From the NCBI RefSeq assembly GCF_035994185.1, contig NZ_CP108538.1:7071501-7135500 (forward strand): a stretch of DNA of 64,000 nt, read 5' to 3'. Both the position numbers and the translations under genes were made by a program. The notes beneath the pieces were generated by a model, which did not search any database, was not told the origin of the DNA, and was given only the letters and a program-made list of their open reading frames with translations. The DNA comes from Streptomyces sp. NBC_01217 (lineage in GTDB: Bacteria; Actinomycetota; Actinomycetes; Streptomycetales; Streptomycetaceae). Of this stretch, positions 1 to 9,266 are shown one piece after another. Position 1 is the first letter of the stretch. Every line of letters starts with the position of its first letter.

Positions 1-64
1 CGACATGGAGCCGCTCGGCTTCTACGTGTGCGTCGCCGACCTGGAAGAGGAGCTGATCCGCTCC

Positions 65-1240
65 CTAGTGTCTCGTGATCCTGTTCATGTCAGTTCGAGT
101 TGTTATTGACGAGTTTCTTCACGTTGGTCGCGACGAGTCGGACCTTCGCGAGGACCTCGCCGGCGGTCGCGGTCCAAGTGAACGGTTTCGCTGTCGTGTT
201 CCAGGAGTTGATGTAGTCGCGGATCTGTTTGATCAGGACGTTGACGCTGGAGAACGTGCCGCGGCGGATGGACTGCCGGGTCAGGATTCCGAACCAGATC
301 TCGATCTGGTTCAGCCACGAGGAGCCGACGGGAGTGAAATGGAAGTGGATGTGCGGGTTCTTGACCAGCCACTCCTTGACCTCGGGTGTGGTGTGCGTCG
401 AGAGGTTGTCCAGGACGACATGGATGTCCTTCCCGGCGTGCGGTTTCACCGCCTTCTTCAAGAAGGCCAGGAAATCCTTGCCGTTCCGGGTCGGCCTGCA
501 CTCGCCGAGCACTTCACCAGTGGTGACGTTCAGGGCGGCGAACAGGTTCGTGGTGCCGTGCCGGACGTAGTCGGCGGTGCGCTGCTCGCTCGCCGCGAAG
601 GCGACCGGCAGCACCGGCTGGGTCCGGTCCAGCGCCTGGATCTGCGTCTTCTCGTCGATCGAGAGGACCACCGCGGCGCCCGGCGGGGCCAGATACAGGC
701 CGATCACGTCGGCCACCTTCTCCGCGAACGCGGGATCTTTGGAAATCTTGAAGGTGCCGGACCGGTGCGGCTTCAGGCTTTCCTCGCGCCAGACGCGCGC
801 GATGTAGTGCCAGGACACGGTGATGTTCTCGGTTCGCTCCAGGTACTTCGCCAACTCCCGTGTGGACCAGTGCGAAAGCCCTGTGCCGTCCGGCGGCGTC
901 ATGCGCGTCAGCGCGATCACTCGGGACCGCACCCGCGCCGGCACCTGTTCCCGCGCGCCACCGGGACGCTCCCTTCCAGCCCGGCCAGGCCCTGCTCGGC
1001 ATAGCGGATCTTCCAGCGGTCCACGGTCGGCAGCGACACCCCGAGCAGCTCCGCAATGTCCTTGCGCCGACGCCCCTCACTCGACCACAGCACGATCCGG
1101 CCGCGCGTAGCGATGTCCGCAGGAACGTCCCGACTGTTCACCAACTCCCGCAACTCGGCGGCCTGTTCCACGGAGATCTCCACACCAAGAGACCCTGTCA
1201 CACAAGATCAAGTAACGCTGACGGAATCACGAGACACTAG
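65..1240. mobile_element. IS630-family insertion sequence
   Basis: The element is bounded by 15-base inverted ends, ctagtgtctcgtgat at 65-79 and its complement at 1226-1240, which include the duplicated TA target (66-67 and 1238-1239). TA duplication is the hallmark of the IS630/Tc1 group. The ends are intact and the host gene can be restored in frame, so the insertion looks recent. Confidence 0.9.
90..1201 (-). CDS. IS630-family transposase, two overlapping frames
   Basis: The N-terminal frame (1201 to 917) holds a helix-turn-helix segment (RKDIAELLGVSLPTVDRWK). The C-terminal frame (944 to 90) holds the DDE catalytic domain: DEKTQIQALD, VVLDNLSTHT and SSWLNQIEIWFG supply the three acidic residues. 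The frames belong to one family-length protein, but the N-terminal frame reads off the end around 970-976. That is either a mutation or programmed -1 slippage, which several IS families use. If slippage occurs the element could still be active. The product would cut and paste the element at TA sites. Confidence 0.85.
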
Positions 1241-1578
1241 GCGCGGCCTCCGTGCAACAGGTCATCGACGCCCAGGGCGACCTGCGGGCATTCCGTATCT
1301 TCCAGAAACAGCCCGCCCAGCGGGAGAGGAAAGTCGAGCAGCAGCTGCGGCGCTTCATGGGTACCATCAGCGGCCGGAAGAGCCAGTACGCACGATCGCT
1401 CACCGATGACCTGGACCTGACCCAAGTACCACGGCCGCTGGACCGCCTGCTTGCGCATCTGTATCAGTGAGCCGAACAGGGCTGTCGATTCCGCTGATCG
1501 GTGGCTTGGGAACTGGTGGAAGACGAAGAGGATCTCCACGCGGGAAAAGCTCGGCGTAGCAGGTTCCTACCTCTTCTG

Positions 1579-1860
1579 TCAGCGTAGTGCCCGGATGAGG
1601 ATGGCCGCTCGGTGGAGTGCGGCTCGGTAGGCGATGGCGAGTTTGTCGCACCGTGTGGCCAGGCCGCGCCACTGCTTGAGGCGGTTGATGCAGTGTTGGA
1701 CAGTGCTGCTCGTGCGCCTCGGTGTCGAAGCCGAGTGGGCGCCCGCCTTTGCGGCCCCGCCGCAGGCGGTGTCTGATCTGGTCGGACAGCTGGGGAATTA
1801 CCGCGTTGATGCCGCGCCGTCGTAGGCGGCCGCGGATGGCGCGGAAGGCGCTGCATGCCG
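1579..1860 (-). pseudogene. IS5-family transposase C-terminal relic
   Basis: Read on the minus strand in more than one frame, this stretch resembles the end of the IS5-type transposase at 6850-7419. It has FRAIRGRLRRRGINAVIPQ and then DQIRHRLRRGRKGGRPLGF, followed after a frameshift by the KQWRGLATR and IRALR* tail motifs. The N-terminal two thirds is missing and there are at least two frameshifts, so it is inactive. Confidence 0.7.
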
Positions 1861-2023
1861 TTCCGCTCGATTTGCTCCGGCGGTCAGCCGGTCATATCGT
1901 CACTTACGGTCAGGGGGGGGAGATCACGGTAGCCGGGCAGCCCCGTGTCATTCCCGCAGGATCTGCCAGCCGGTTACGTCGGGCCGCCTTGAAGCATTGA
2001 TCCCAGAATCAGGGAGCTATCGC

Positions 2024-2548
2024 ATGGCCAGTCAACACAGCCACACCGTGACCCGGGTAGACGTTTCTACGGGAATTGCCTACGACGACTTCGTGAACGC
2101 ATTCGAGAAAGCGGCGCCCGCGTTCAATGCGAGATCGATGGAAGTCATCGCCGAAACCGGGGGCAGTTGGGACGACGTTCGCGTCGCGATGGCCGCGAAC
2201 GCACCCAATGACCTGGTCCGCTACGCCCGAATCAACGGCACCTCACTGTTCAGTATCGCAGGACACACCACCAGGTCGATGGAGTACCTGACCGGCAATC
2301 ACGTCATCGCCGAGACCATGTATGGCCATGATCCGAGGGCGCTCCTCTATGCGCCTCTGCGGATGCTGATCTACAGCGACGGCGACGGCAATGCGGTGTT
2401 CAGCATGCATCGGCCGAGCGACGAGTTCGGCAGTCTCGGCATTCCGGAGGTCACGAAAGTCGGGGAAGACCTGGATCGCATCGTGGTCAATCTGTTGCGG
2501 GTCTGTGGTGTCGATGCTTCGCAGGATTTTGTCCGACACTCGGAGTAG
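2024..2548 (+). CDS. DUF302-domain protein
   Basis: A protein of 174 residues beginning MASQHSHTVTRV. The ATG at 2024 is preferred over an upstream in-frame ATG at 1997 because GGGAG lies just upstream. The second half (YLTGNHVIAETMYGHDP, LYAPLRMLIYSD, then a hydrophobic helix near VGEDLDRIVVNLL) fits the DUF302 fold, a small alpha/beta domain of unknown biochemical function that sometimes binds small molecules. It is the only intact gene between two IS blocks. The cellular role is unknown. Confidence 0.7.
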   Translation: MASQHSHTVTRVDVSTGIAYDDFVNAFEKAAPAFNARSMEVIAETGGSWDDVRVAMAANAPNDLVRYARINGTSLFSIAGHTTRSMEYLTGNHVIAETMYGHDPRALLYAPLRMLIYSDGDGNAVFSMHRPSDEFGSLGIPEVTKVGEDLDRIVVNLLRVCGVDASQDFVRHSE

Positions 2549-2569
2549 GTTCAGAATTCCGCCGCTTAA

Positions 2570-3445
2570 GAGGATGTCTCACGTGGTGATCTTGGCGAGT
2601 CTCTTGTAGCAGGTCAGGGCTGCGGCGAGGCCGAGGAAGGCGAGGAAGTGGCTGCCCTTTCGCTCATACCGGACGGTGAGGCGGCGGTAGCCGAAGAGCC
2701 AGGAGATCGACCGCTCGATCTTCCACCGGTGTCGGCCGAGGCGCTCGCCGGACTCGATGCCGGGACGGGCGATGCGTGGGACGAGGTTCCGGGCGCGGAG
2801 CCAGCGCAGGTGTTCCGCGGAGTAGTACGCCTTGTCCGCGCGGATCTTCACGGGCCGTCTCCGACGGGGCCCGCGCCGGGAGCGGACGGCGGGTATGCCG
2901 AGGATCAGCGGCTTGAACGCCTGGCTGTCGTGCAGGTTCGCACCCGAGACCGCCACGGCCAGCGGCAGGCCCTGGGCCTCGGACAGCACGTGCAGTTTGC
3001 TGCCCTTCTTGCCGCGATCGACCGGATTCGGCCCGGTCAGCGAGCCCCCCTTTTCGCCCGCACCGACGCCGCATCGACGATCGCGGAGGTCCAGTCGAGC
3101 TCACCCCTGGCGCCGAGTTCATCCAGCACCGCCCGGTGCAATCGGCGCCACAACCCGGCCTCGGTCCACGCGGTGAACCGGCGGTGCGCCGTCGCGGGCG
3201 ATACCCCGAACGTCTCCGGCAGGTGCCGCCAGGCGCACCCGCTGGTCAGCACGTACACCACCGCCGTGAACACGGCCCGCTCGTTCAGCGGCGCAGTCCC
3301 ACCGCCCTGCGGACGGGAGCTGAACGACGGCAACAACGGGGCGACGAGTTCCCACAGACCGTCAGGAACCAGCCGCTGCGAAAGATCGGCACTCACGAAG
3401 AGACATCATGCCGCAGCTCACACCATCACCACGTGAGACATCCTC
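2570..3445. mobile_element. IS5-family insertion sequence with TAA target duplication
   Basis: An 876-bp element with near-perfect inverted ends: the 22 bases agaggatgtctcacgtggtgat (first and last base counted with the flank) match the complement of 3425-3446. It is flanked by the 3-bp duplication TAA (2567-2569 and 3446-3448), as expected for IS5-family members with TNA-type targets. Both ends are complete. Confidence 0.88.
2579..3396 (-). CDS. IS5-family transposase made from two frames
   Basis: The first frame (3396 to 3037) encodes the N-terminal DUF4096-like domain (LVPDGLWELVAPLLP, TSGCAWRHLP) and the start of the DDE domain (DWTSAIVDAASVRAKRG). The second frame (ending at 2579) carries SGANLHDSQAF, IRADKAYYS and RWKIERSISWLFGYRR, the rest of the DDE domain. 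They meet at an A4G6 tract (complement at 3045-3054), where a -1 shift joins RAKRG to GSLTGPNPVDRGKKGSK. This is typical of IS5-group elements that make transposase by programmed frameshifting. With clean ends, the element could be active. Confidence 0.87.
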
Positions 3446-3448
3446 TAA

Positions 3449-3958
3449 GAACTCGGATTCTATTGACTGGATGTGCGTGAAATCCGCTACCAGGCCGTGG
3501 CAGCGGATACCGCAGTCATTGCGGGTGGTGACGTGGCGCTCGCGGCTGTCGTCGGAGGACCCGCTGGCGGTGAATCCGTAGTAGGCGACGACGTGCACCA
3601 TCACGCCGCCGGACGTAGACGCCTGCTCTCGCGCTTGTGCGTTGGCGGCCAGCCTCTCCTTGCTTCCCGACGCCGTAACGATCCGCCTGCAAGGGCGAAC
3701 GCTCATGGTCCTCGGCGACCACGTGATCCATCCGTACTTCTAGGCGAAGAAGGAAGTCCCCGTCACGGCCGCGCGGCTGCGCCGCGCCACTGGCTTTCGT
3801 GCAGAGCTGATTCGCGGGCATGGCGCGGAGCCCATGCAGCAGGCATTCGACCGGGGCCTCGATGATCTCGACGAGCCGGAACCCACCCTGACCTCACCCT
3901 GCTCTCCGAAGACATCAGGCTTGTCCTGGTCGCCTAGGCCGTCTCTTTCGGATCTTGC
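3449..3958 (+). other. Relic region, no intact gene
   Basis: No full reading frame is convincing. Two stretches read like worn-out coding sequence. One ends LPDAVTIRLQGRTLMVLG and then HVIHPYF* near 3742. The other, in the same direction, reads KKEVPVTAARLRRATGF and then RGHGAEPMQQAFDRGLDDLDEPEP, and shifts frame before LTLLSEDIRLVLVA* at about 3939. I do not recognise the family. Confidence 0.35.
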
Positions 3959-4549
3959 ATGATGACCGGCATGAACACGGAAGCCTGCGACCCAGCCGAG
4001 TTGGCCGCCCTCCGCGAGATCTTTGCGTCTCGTCCCGAAGCGGTGCCGCCAGTCGGCTTGGAGGCGGTGCGGTCCTTCGAGGCGGAGCACGGCATCGTGC
4101 TCCCGGAGCCGTACCGCACATTCGTGGCGGAGATCTGCGACGGACTGCGCGCGGGGCCGCCCCACTACGGTCTGCTGCCCCTTGCGTAAACGCCCTCGGA
4201 CTGGGGCTCGGACCGCCCCGAGCGCCTGCTTGCCGAGCCTTTTCCGCTCACGGCGGCATGGCTGTGGGACGCGGAGGGCGACGAGGCGGCACTGTCTGAA
4301 CAGGAGTTCGAAGAGCGAATGGACTCCGCGTTCGACCACGGCTCACTGCTGCTGGGCACCGACGGCTGCGGCATGTACTGGCACCTGATCGTCACCGGCC
4401 CGCAGCGCGGTCACGTCTGGCTGATCGACGAGAACGGCGCGATGCCCTTCGGTACCCGGCCGGGCACCTCCCTGATGCCGGGCACGCCCGGTTTCGCGGG
4501 TTGGGTGACCCACTGGGCCCAGGGCCGCTCCTGGTTCGCGGATGCCTAG
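3959..4549 (+). pseudogene. SMI1/KNR4 (SUKH)-family protein with a single internal stop
   Basis: The frame starts at MMTGMNTEACDPAELAAL, stops at TAA 4187-4189, and continues in the same frame without any shift to the TAG at 4547. The total is about 196 residues, normal for SMI1/KNR4 domain proteins. Motifs include FEAEHGIVLPEPYRTFVAEI before the stop and GTDGCGMYWHLIVTGPQRGHVW after it. In bacteria these proteins are often immunity proteins against polymorphic toxins. One base change (GAA to TAA would fit) may be the only lesion. The last codons overlap the next IS element. Confidence 0.78.
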
Positions 4550-4861
4550 GGCGTTTCCTTCCCATCATCGGATCGTCGGTCTGGCCGTGCCGTTGACTGA
4601 CGCGCACTGGGCGCGGATAGAGCCGTTGTTACCTGATCGGACGCCGAGACGAGGCGGTCGGTGGCGTGATCACCGGCAGATGATCGATGCCATCGCCCGG
4701 AAGTTCCAGACCGGGTCGCAGTGGGTGCACCTCCCGGCCGAGTACGGCTCGTGGAAGGGCGTTTATACGCGGCTGAGAAACTGGGCCATCAATGGCACAT
4801 GGGAACGGGTCTTCACCGAGCTTCTCGCCCAGGCCGATGCCAAAGGCGACCTGGACTGGGT

Positions 4862-6844
4862 CCCGCGTTCGACATAATTCGGCGGCCTGGAGGGGCGAAT
4901 TCGGGGTCTGACCTGGGCGGACGTGCGTGTGTGCGCCTGGAGGGCGTGTCTCTAGGCGGTGGTGTTCTGGCTGGTCAGCGGGGTGCGGGCTGAAGTGAGA
5001 TGACCTGCTTGGGGGCGGGGATCTGCAGCTTCGCGAGCAGGTCTCGCTGGGGCTTGGTCAGGGCGGTGACCTGCTGGAACGTTCCAGTGCGGCCGGTGAA
5101 GGTGCCCAGATGGAGGCGGTCGAGCTCGCGTCGGATGCGCGGCCAGGTGCCGCCGGTGGTGGTCTCGGTGATCCGGATCAGCAGGAGGGCGAGCCAGCAC
5201 AGGATGACGTGGGCGCGGATGCGTTCTTCGAGGCGGTGGTAGACGGGTCGCAGGTCGATGATCTGCTTCATGTCGCGCCAGCCGCGCTCGACTTCGAGCA
5301 GTTGCTTGTAGCCCAGGGCGATGTCCTCGGCGCTCAGGTGGGGGTCGCTGCAGCGCAGGAGGTACTTCCCGTCGAGGTTCTCCTCCGCCTTGATCTTCGC
5401 CTGGTCGACGCGGAGCTTGCCGGCCGGGGTGGCGCGCAGGTAGCGGTTCAGGCCGGGCTTGTCGGCGATCCGTCCGCGCAGTTCGCCGCGCTTGAAGTCG
5501 CTGAGCTTGTCGGATCCCTCGATCAAGTCGGCCAGCTGGGCGACGAGTTGTTCGCGCATGTGCCGGTCACGCTCGGCTGCTTCGGGGTTGTGGCAGATGA
5601 TGAACCGGTCGGTGTCGGATATCCGCACCTCCTTGACGCGCATGTTCTCGCCGACGTCCTGGTAGCGGCCCTGTCGGGACAGGGCGGCTTGCACCTCCGG
5701 GCTTCCGGAGCGGAGCTTCTCGCCGATGATGTAGGCGTGGTCGCCCTTGCGCAGGTAGCGGCGGTTCTCGGCGGAGGAGAAGCCGCGGTCGGCTACCCAC
5801 ACGATCTTGGAGAGGGTCCAGTCCCTCATGTCGTCCTTGACCTGGCGGATCAGGGTCTGGTCGGAGGCGTTGCCGGGCCAGCACCAGCAGCGGACCGGGA
5901 TACCGTCCCTGGTGACCGCCATGCCGATCACGATCTGTGGCAGGTCGTCGCGGGAGTCCTTCGACTTGCCGTAGGTCCGGAATCCGGCCTGCTTCGCGTC
6001 GCCGTCGGCCTGGTCGGCCTCCAGCTTGCGGCCGGCCTCGTCCCGGGCGATGGGCTCGTCGGGCTCCTCGAGTTCGAAGTAGGTGCTGGTGGTGTCGAAG
6101 AACAGCAGGTCGACCTCCAGGTTGAGCAGGTTCGCGACCTCGTCGAAGACCTGCTTCTCCAGGTCGTCCTTGACCTCGTGCAGCCAGTCCATCGCCCGGT
6201 AGCAGGTCTGTTCGCCAGTGGCGGCCAGGCCGTCGATGTGCACGTCGTTGGTGATCCACTCCGCCGCTGCGAGCTTCGAGGACGGGGCCAGTGCGCGGTT
6301 GGCGACCAGGGCGAACAGCACCCGCTCGGTGGCGGACATGTCCCGGCGCCGGCCCCGCTTGGGCTGTCCGACCCGGCCCACGATCTGGTCGATCCGCAGC
6401 CGTCGCCACAGCTGGTCGAGCACGTAGGCGCCGCCGAACGGCACCGAGGAGGTGAACTCCAGGTCCGACGTCGCCGTCGCGGCCAGCGCGTCCCCCGGTT
6501 CCAGCAGCTTCGATAGAGACGCGACCAGGCGCCTGATCGCGTCGCGGTCCAGGTCGTCCTCGCGGCCGAAGGTGAACAGCACCTTCGGCACCGCCCGCCC
6601 CTTCACCGGATCCCACTCGTTGTGGGCCAGGTGCAGGTACCGGACCGTCCCGGACTTGTTCTCTCGCTTCGTCGTCCTCACGTACACGGCTCCAGACGAT
6701 AGGCCGAAGTAGCAGGCCAACGCAGGAGAATCAGGAAAGTCGTGTCTCTAGGCAATGTCAGCCGTTTGCACCGTCCGCAGCCCGATGACCTGCACCTTCA
6801 GCCCGTAAGAGCCTCCAGGACCCTCGAATTACGTCGAACCCGGG
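4862..6844. mobile_element. IS1634-family insertion sequence with TGGGT target duplication
   Basis: A 1983-bp element with imperfect inverted ends of about 33 bp: the left end starts cccgcgttcgacataattcg at 4862, and the right end complement starts cccgggttcgacgtaattcg at 6844. It is flanked by TGGGT at 4857-4861 and 6845-6849, within the 4-6 bp duplication size of this family. It is inserted in the DDE region of an IS5 transposase. Confidence 0.88.
4975..6687 (-). CDS. IS1634-family transposase
   Basis: A 570-residue DDE transposase of the IS4/IS1634 superfamily beginning VYVRTTKRENKSGTVRY. I chose GTG at 6687 because the family usually begins with this YVR motif; an ATG at 6720 is also in frame. 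Key segments are DLLFFDTTSTYFE and KIVWVADRGFSS (catalytic Asp residues) and the Y-(2)-R-(3)-E-(6)-K-like region near LLRCSDPHLSAEDIALGYKQL with VERGWRDMK. It is full length with no lesions. Confidence 0.92.
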   Translation of the reverse strand: MYVRTTKRENKSGTVRYLHLAHNEWDPVKGRAVPKVLFTFGREDDLDRDAIRRLVASLSKLLEPGDALAATATSDLEFTSSVPFGGAYVLDQLWRRLRIDQIVGRVGQPKRGRRRDMSATERVLFALVANRALAPSSKLAAAEWITNDVHIDGLAATGEQTCYRAMDWLHEVKDDLEKQVFDEVANLLNLEVDLLFFDTTSTYFELEEPDEPIARDEAGRKLEADQADGDAKQAGFRTYGKSKDSRDDLPQIVIGMAVTRDGIPVRCWCWPGNASDQTLIRQVKDDMRDWTLSKIVWVADRGFSSAENRRYLRKGDHAYIIGEKLRSGSPEVQAALSRQGRYQDVGENMRVKEVRISDTDRFIICHNPEAAERDRHMREQLVAQLADLIEGSDKLSDFKRGELRGRIADKPGLNRYLRATPAGKLRVDQAKIKAEENLDGKYLLRCSDPHLSAEDIALGYKQLLEVERGWRDMKQIIDLRPVYHRLEERIRAHVILCWLALLLIRITETTTGGTWPRIRRELDRLHLGTFTGRTGTFQQVTALTKPQRDLLAKLQIPAPKQVISLQPAPR

Positions 6845-7428
6845 TGGGTCGTCGCGGTGGATTCCACGATCGTGCGCGTGCACCAGAACGGCGCCGGTGC
6901 CCGTAAAAAGGGGCTCCGGCTGACGAACCCGCAGACTATGCGATCGGACGGTCTCGTGGTGGCCTGACCACGAAGATCCATCTCGCTGCTGACAGCCGCT
7001 GTCGCCCGTTGGACTTCGTACTCACGCCCGGCCAGGCCGCAGACGCGCCGGCGTTCGATCAAGTGATGGCTGCCATCCGGGTTCTCGGTCGGGTTGGCAG
7101 ACCCAGGACCAGGTCCTACATGGTGTTGGCGGACAAGGCGTACCCATCACGAGCCATCCGGGACCACTTGCGACGGCGCCGAGTACGGGCCGTGATCCCG
7201 CAACCTGCCGACCAGATCGCCAACCGCAAGCGCAAGGGGCGCAGCGGCGGGCGCCCACCCGGCTTCGACCGCGAGGCGTACAAGCAGCGCAACACCGTCG
7301 AACGCTGCATCAATCTCCTCAAGCAATGGCGTGGCCTGGCCACCCGCTACGAGAAGACAGCCACGGTCTACCGCGTCGGCCTCCTCATCGCGGCCATCTT
7401 CCTCTGGTCCGTCCACTGAAAGAGCAGC

Positions 7429-7779
7429 TCACGGCCGGAGGCACTCTCCCTGCGGATCGAAGCAGATGAGTCCATGCTCGCGAGCCAGCGAAGCTGCGTA
7501 CTCGGACACCTCCTCTGCCTTGCCGTGACGCATAAGCAGGTACATGATCGGGCCCGACGCCTCCCCGATGACCGGCGGCGACGCCCATACGACACTGCGG
7601 TCGATATCGTCCGGGTATCGCGCGACGAGGGCTTCCACGTACGCCGCTATGCGCGGCGCCGGAGGCACGACCACCTCGTCCGACTCCAGGTAGCGCTCGT
7701 AGAGCTCGTCGTAGGTCGAGCCCGCTTGGTCGTCGTTTTGTGGACGGTCGCCGTCCCACACAACAAGGTCATAGCTCAC
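7429..7779 (-). CDS. Small conserved hypothetical protein
   Basis: A 116-residue protein. The start is GTG 7779 (VSYDLVVWDGDRPQND), chosen because MSYDLVVWxG is the usual beginning of this actinobacterial family; a longer frame to 7905 exists but looks non-coding. The sequence is acidic and contains PPAPRIAAYVEALVARYPD and a C-terminal LAREHGLICFDPQ. Function is unknown; some relatives sit near toxin-immunity loci. It ends 9 bp from the IS5 transposase stop. Confidence 0.65.
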   Translation of the reverse strand: MSYDLVVWDGDRPQNDDQAGSTYDELYERYLESDEVVVPPAPRIAAYVEALVARYPDDIDRSVVWASPPVIGEASGPIMYLLMRHGKAEEVSEYAASLAREHGLICFDPQGECLRP

Positions 7780-8012
7780 AGGCGCATCGTCGCAGGCAGC
7801 GGTTCTGCCGACGCCAGCAGGCCCTGAGATCGAACCTCCACCAGTGATCCGTAAGAGACCCCCTACGCGTGCTCCACGGCTCAGGGAGTCATGCGCATCG
7901 AGCACGAGCGAGGCGGGCCGTCGACAGCGTCTTCCGCGAGGGCGGAGACACCGACGACGGCCCGCAGAAGGCCCGGAGGGAGAAAAACCATCCTGACCTG
8001 CGGCTGAATCAA

Positions 8013-8344
8013 ATGTCGCGGAAGAGGCCAGCCAGCCCTGTGACCTGCCACGACGGACCCCGCCGGGGCGTTGACCTGTGTGAATGTCCTTTCGGCTGTT
8101 TCACGCTCATGCCTGTTGATGCAGCCGGAAGTCCCAGAAAAGTCCCAGGAGACTCCCACCGCCAGCGGCCAGTCTTTCGGCTCTATGCAGCGTGCGGGGC
8201 TGCGGTGTGGGCTTGGGGCTCGTGCATCGGTGGTCCGCCTTGACTGAACGGCAGCGCACGCTCTGGCAGCGGCTCCATGCGTTTCTGATGACATCGCATG
8301 TTGAGTGTGTTGCTGTTCTGGAGCCAGTAGCGAAGGGCGCCTGA
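8013..8344 (+). repeat. 332-bp direct repeat, copy 1
   Basis: This segment matches 21315-21646 without gaps. By eye there are about 17 differences, of which only about 5 fall in the first 280 bases. The last 70 bases look coding in one frame (TERQRTLWQRLHAFLMTSHV, ending KGA*), with most differences at third codon positions. The first part has an open frame (MSRKRPASPVTCHDG...) that may be incidental. The identity of the repeat is unknown. Confidence 0.85.
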
Positions 8345-8588
8345 ACAGCCCTTTTGTAGTTTCTGTGAGCTTGTTCAACCTGCCTTTCGGGGTTTGGGCG
8401 GGTACACCGCGTGGAGTGCGTTGCGTTGATCTGAGGAGCGGTGCTGGCGCAACGCCTCGGTATTACTGTCCTGTGCTCGTGACCGGTGGTGCTGTCTGCA
8501 GCTGCCTGTGGCTTCGGGATCCCCGCCTCCTGCGGTGCGGTAAGAGGGCGAGCAGGGCCCGCACCGCTTCCGCGGATTCCAGACGCGG

Positions 8589-9227
8589 CTATGGCGTTCC
8601 CGACCTGTTGGGCAGCAGTGTTGTAGTCGCCTGTCGGCGCGATTGTCCTTCCCATTCTCGCCGCTCCCTCTGTTCGCGTTCTTCGCGCCGGAGGCGTTGC
8701 GCGTTGACGACGGCTTCGAGGCTGGGCAGTCGCCAGTGCTTGGGGCGTATGGATGCGAGGAGTTGGTTGAAGGTGTCGAGCGAGTGCTCGTCGTCGATGG
8801 ACTCACCTCGGTCGGCCTCGAGCCGCCTCCGGATCTCCAGCCAGCGGTGTGCCCATTCGCTGATGTGCCAGCTGGTCATGGCGTCGAGATAGCGGACGGC
8901 GGGGCGGGTGCCGTTGATGCGACGTTGCTGGTTGAGGGATTGGCGCCCGGCGTGGATCTGTTCAAATTGCCAGAGCAGGTTGAAGTAGTGGTCGAGGACC
9001 ATGTCTGGGGTTTCGTCAGTGGGCCCGGTCCCGCGCCTGTAGCGCTCGAGGACGCCGCGGGACTTCGTGGTGTCGGCTGAGGTGAGGTTACTGAAGAGGG
9101 AGCGGGCAAGTTCGAAGCCGGCGCGGGCGCTGTTGCCGCGGGTGGTGTACGCGGCGATGCACGCACTGATGACGGCAATGCTGGCAGACACGAGGGCAGT
9201 GTTGGTGGGGCTCATGCTCGGCAGCAT
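8589..9227 (-). CDS. Hypothetical protein with N-terminal membrane helix
   Basis: About 212 residues. The N-terminus (ALVSASIAVISACIAAY) is a single hydrophobic segment, followed by a cytoplasmic helical domain (LDHYFNLLWQFEQIHAGRQ, SWHISEWAHRWLEIRRR) and a basic C-terminal helix rich in Arg and Glu. The composition suits a real protein rather than an antisense shadow. An alternative start is the ATG four codons in (9215). The tail after about residue 195 may be extended by mutation. I do not recognise a family. Confidence 0.55.
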   Translation of the reverse strand: MLPSMSPTNTALVSASIAVISACIAAYTTRGNSARAGFELARSLFSNLTSADTTKSRGVLERYRRGTGPTDETPDMVLDHYFNLLWQFEQIHAGRQSLNQQRRINGTRPAVRYLDAMTSWHISEWAHRWLEIRRRLEADRGESIDDEHSLDTFNQLLASIRPKHWRLPSLEAVVNAQRLRREEREQRERREWEGQSRRQATTTLLPNRSGTP

Positions 9228-9266
9228 GGCCCGCCCGGAGCCGGGTCATGTACAGCTTGAGCCGGT

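Larger units (their letters stand above)
2..1470 (+). pseudogene. OLD/TOPRIM-type ATP-dependent endonuclease, 3' part, split by IS630
   Basis: The first 67 bases encode a stretch ending VCVADLEEELIRSL, and the reading frame resumes at 1240 and runs to a stop at 1470. If the IS630 element and one copy of the TA target are removed, the codons join exactly (SL-GAASVQQVIDAQ). The joined product matches the TOPRIM/C-terminal part of OLD-family ATP-dependent nucleases, which are often phage-defence or DNA-repair enzymes. The N-terminal ATPase lies outside the window. The gene is inactivated by the insertion. The family assignment rests on the VCVADLExELI signature and is from memory. Confidence 0.72.
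4542..7419 (+). pseudogene. IS5-family transposase split by IS1634
   Basis: The N-terminal part (VPLTDAHWARIEPLLPD through ELLAQADAKGDLDWV) ends at about 4861, and the rest resumes at about 6850 (VAVDSTIVRVHQNGAGARKKG). Removing the IS1634 element and one TGGGT copy restores DLDWVVAVDS. Downstream, the frame must shift -1 at A_AAG_GGG (6907-6913) to reach APADEPADYAIGRSRGG and the DDE domain ending at 7419. A start at GTG 4587 is more plausible than ATG 4542. Before the insertion this was probably a working transposase. Confidence 0.85.

Noticed and set aside
90..110. Short tRNA T-arm-like string (gttcgagt-type) near the window start
   Set aside because: It lies within the IS630 transposase and no cloverleaf can be drawn.
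5110..6516. Long plus-strand frame of about 470 codons
   Set aside because: Antisense to the IS1634 transposase and made of Val/Gly/Asp-rich shadow sequence.
4945..6753. 13-bp direct repeat cgtgtctctaggc at 4945-4957 and 6741-6753, first taken as the IS1634 target duplication
   Set aside because: The true ends are 4862 and 6844, with long inverted repeats and TGGGT duplication that restore the host frame; the 13-bp repeat is internal.
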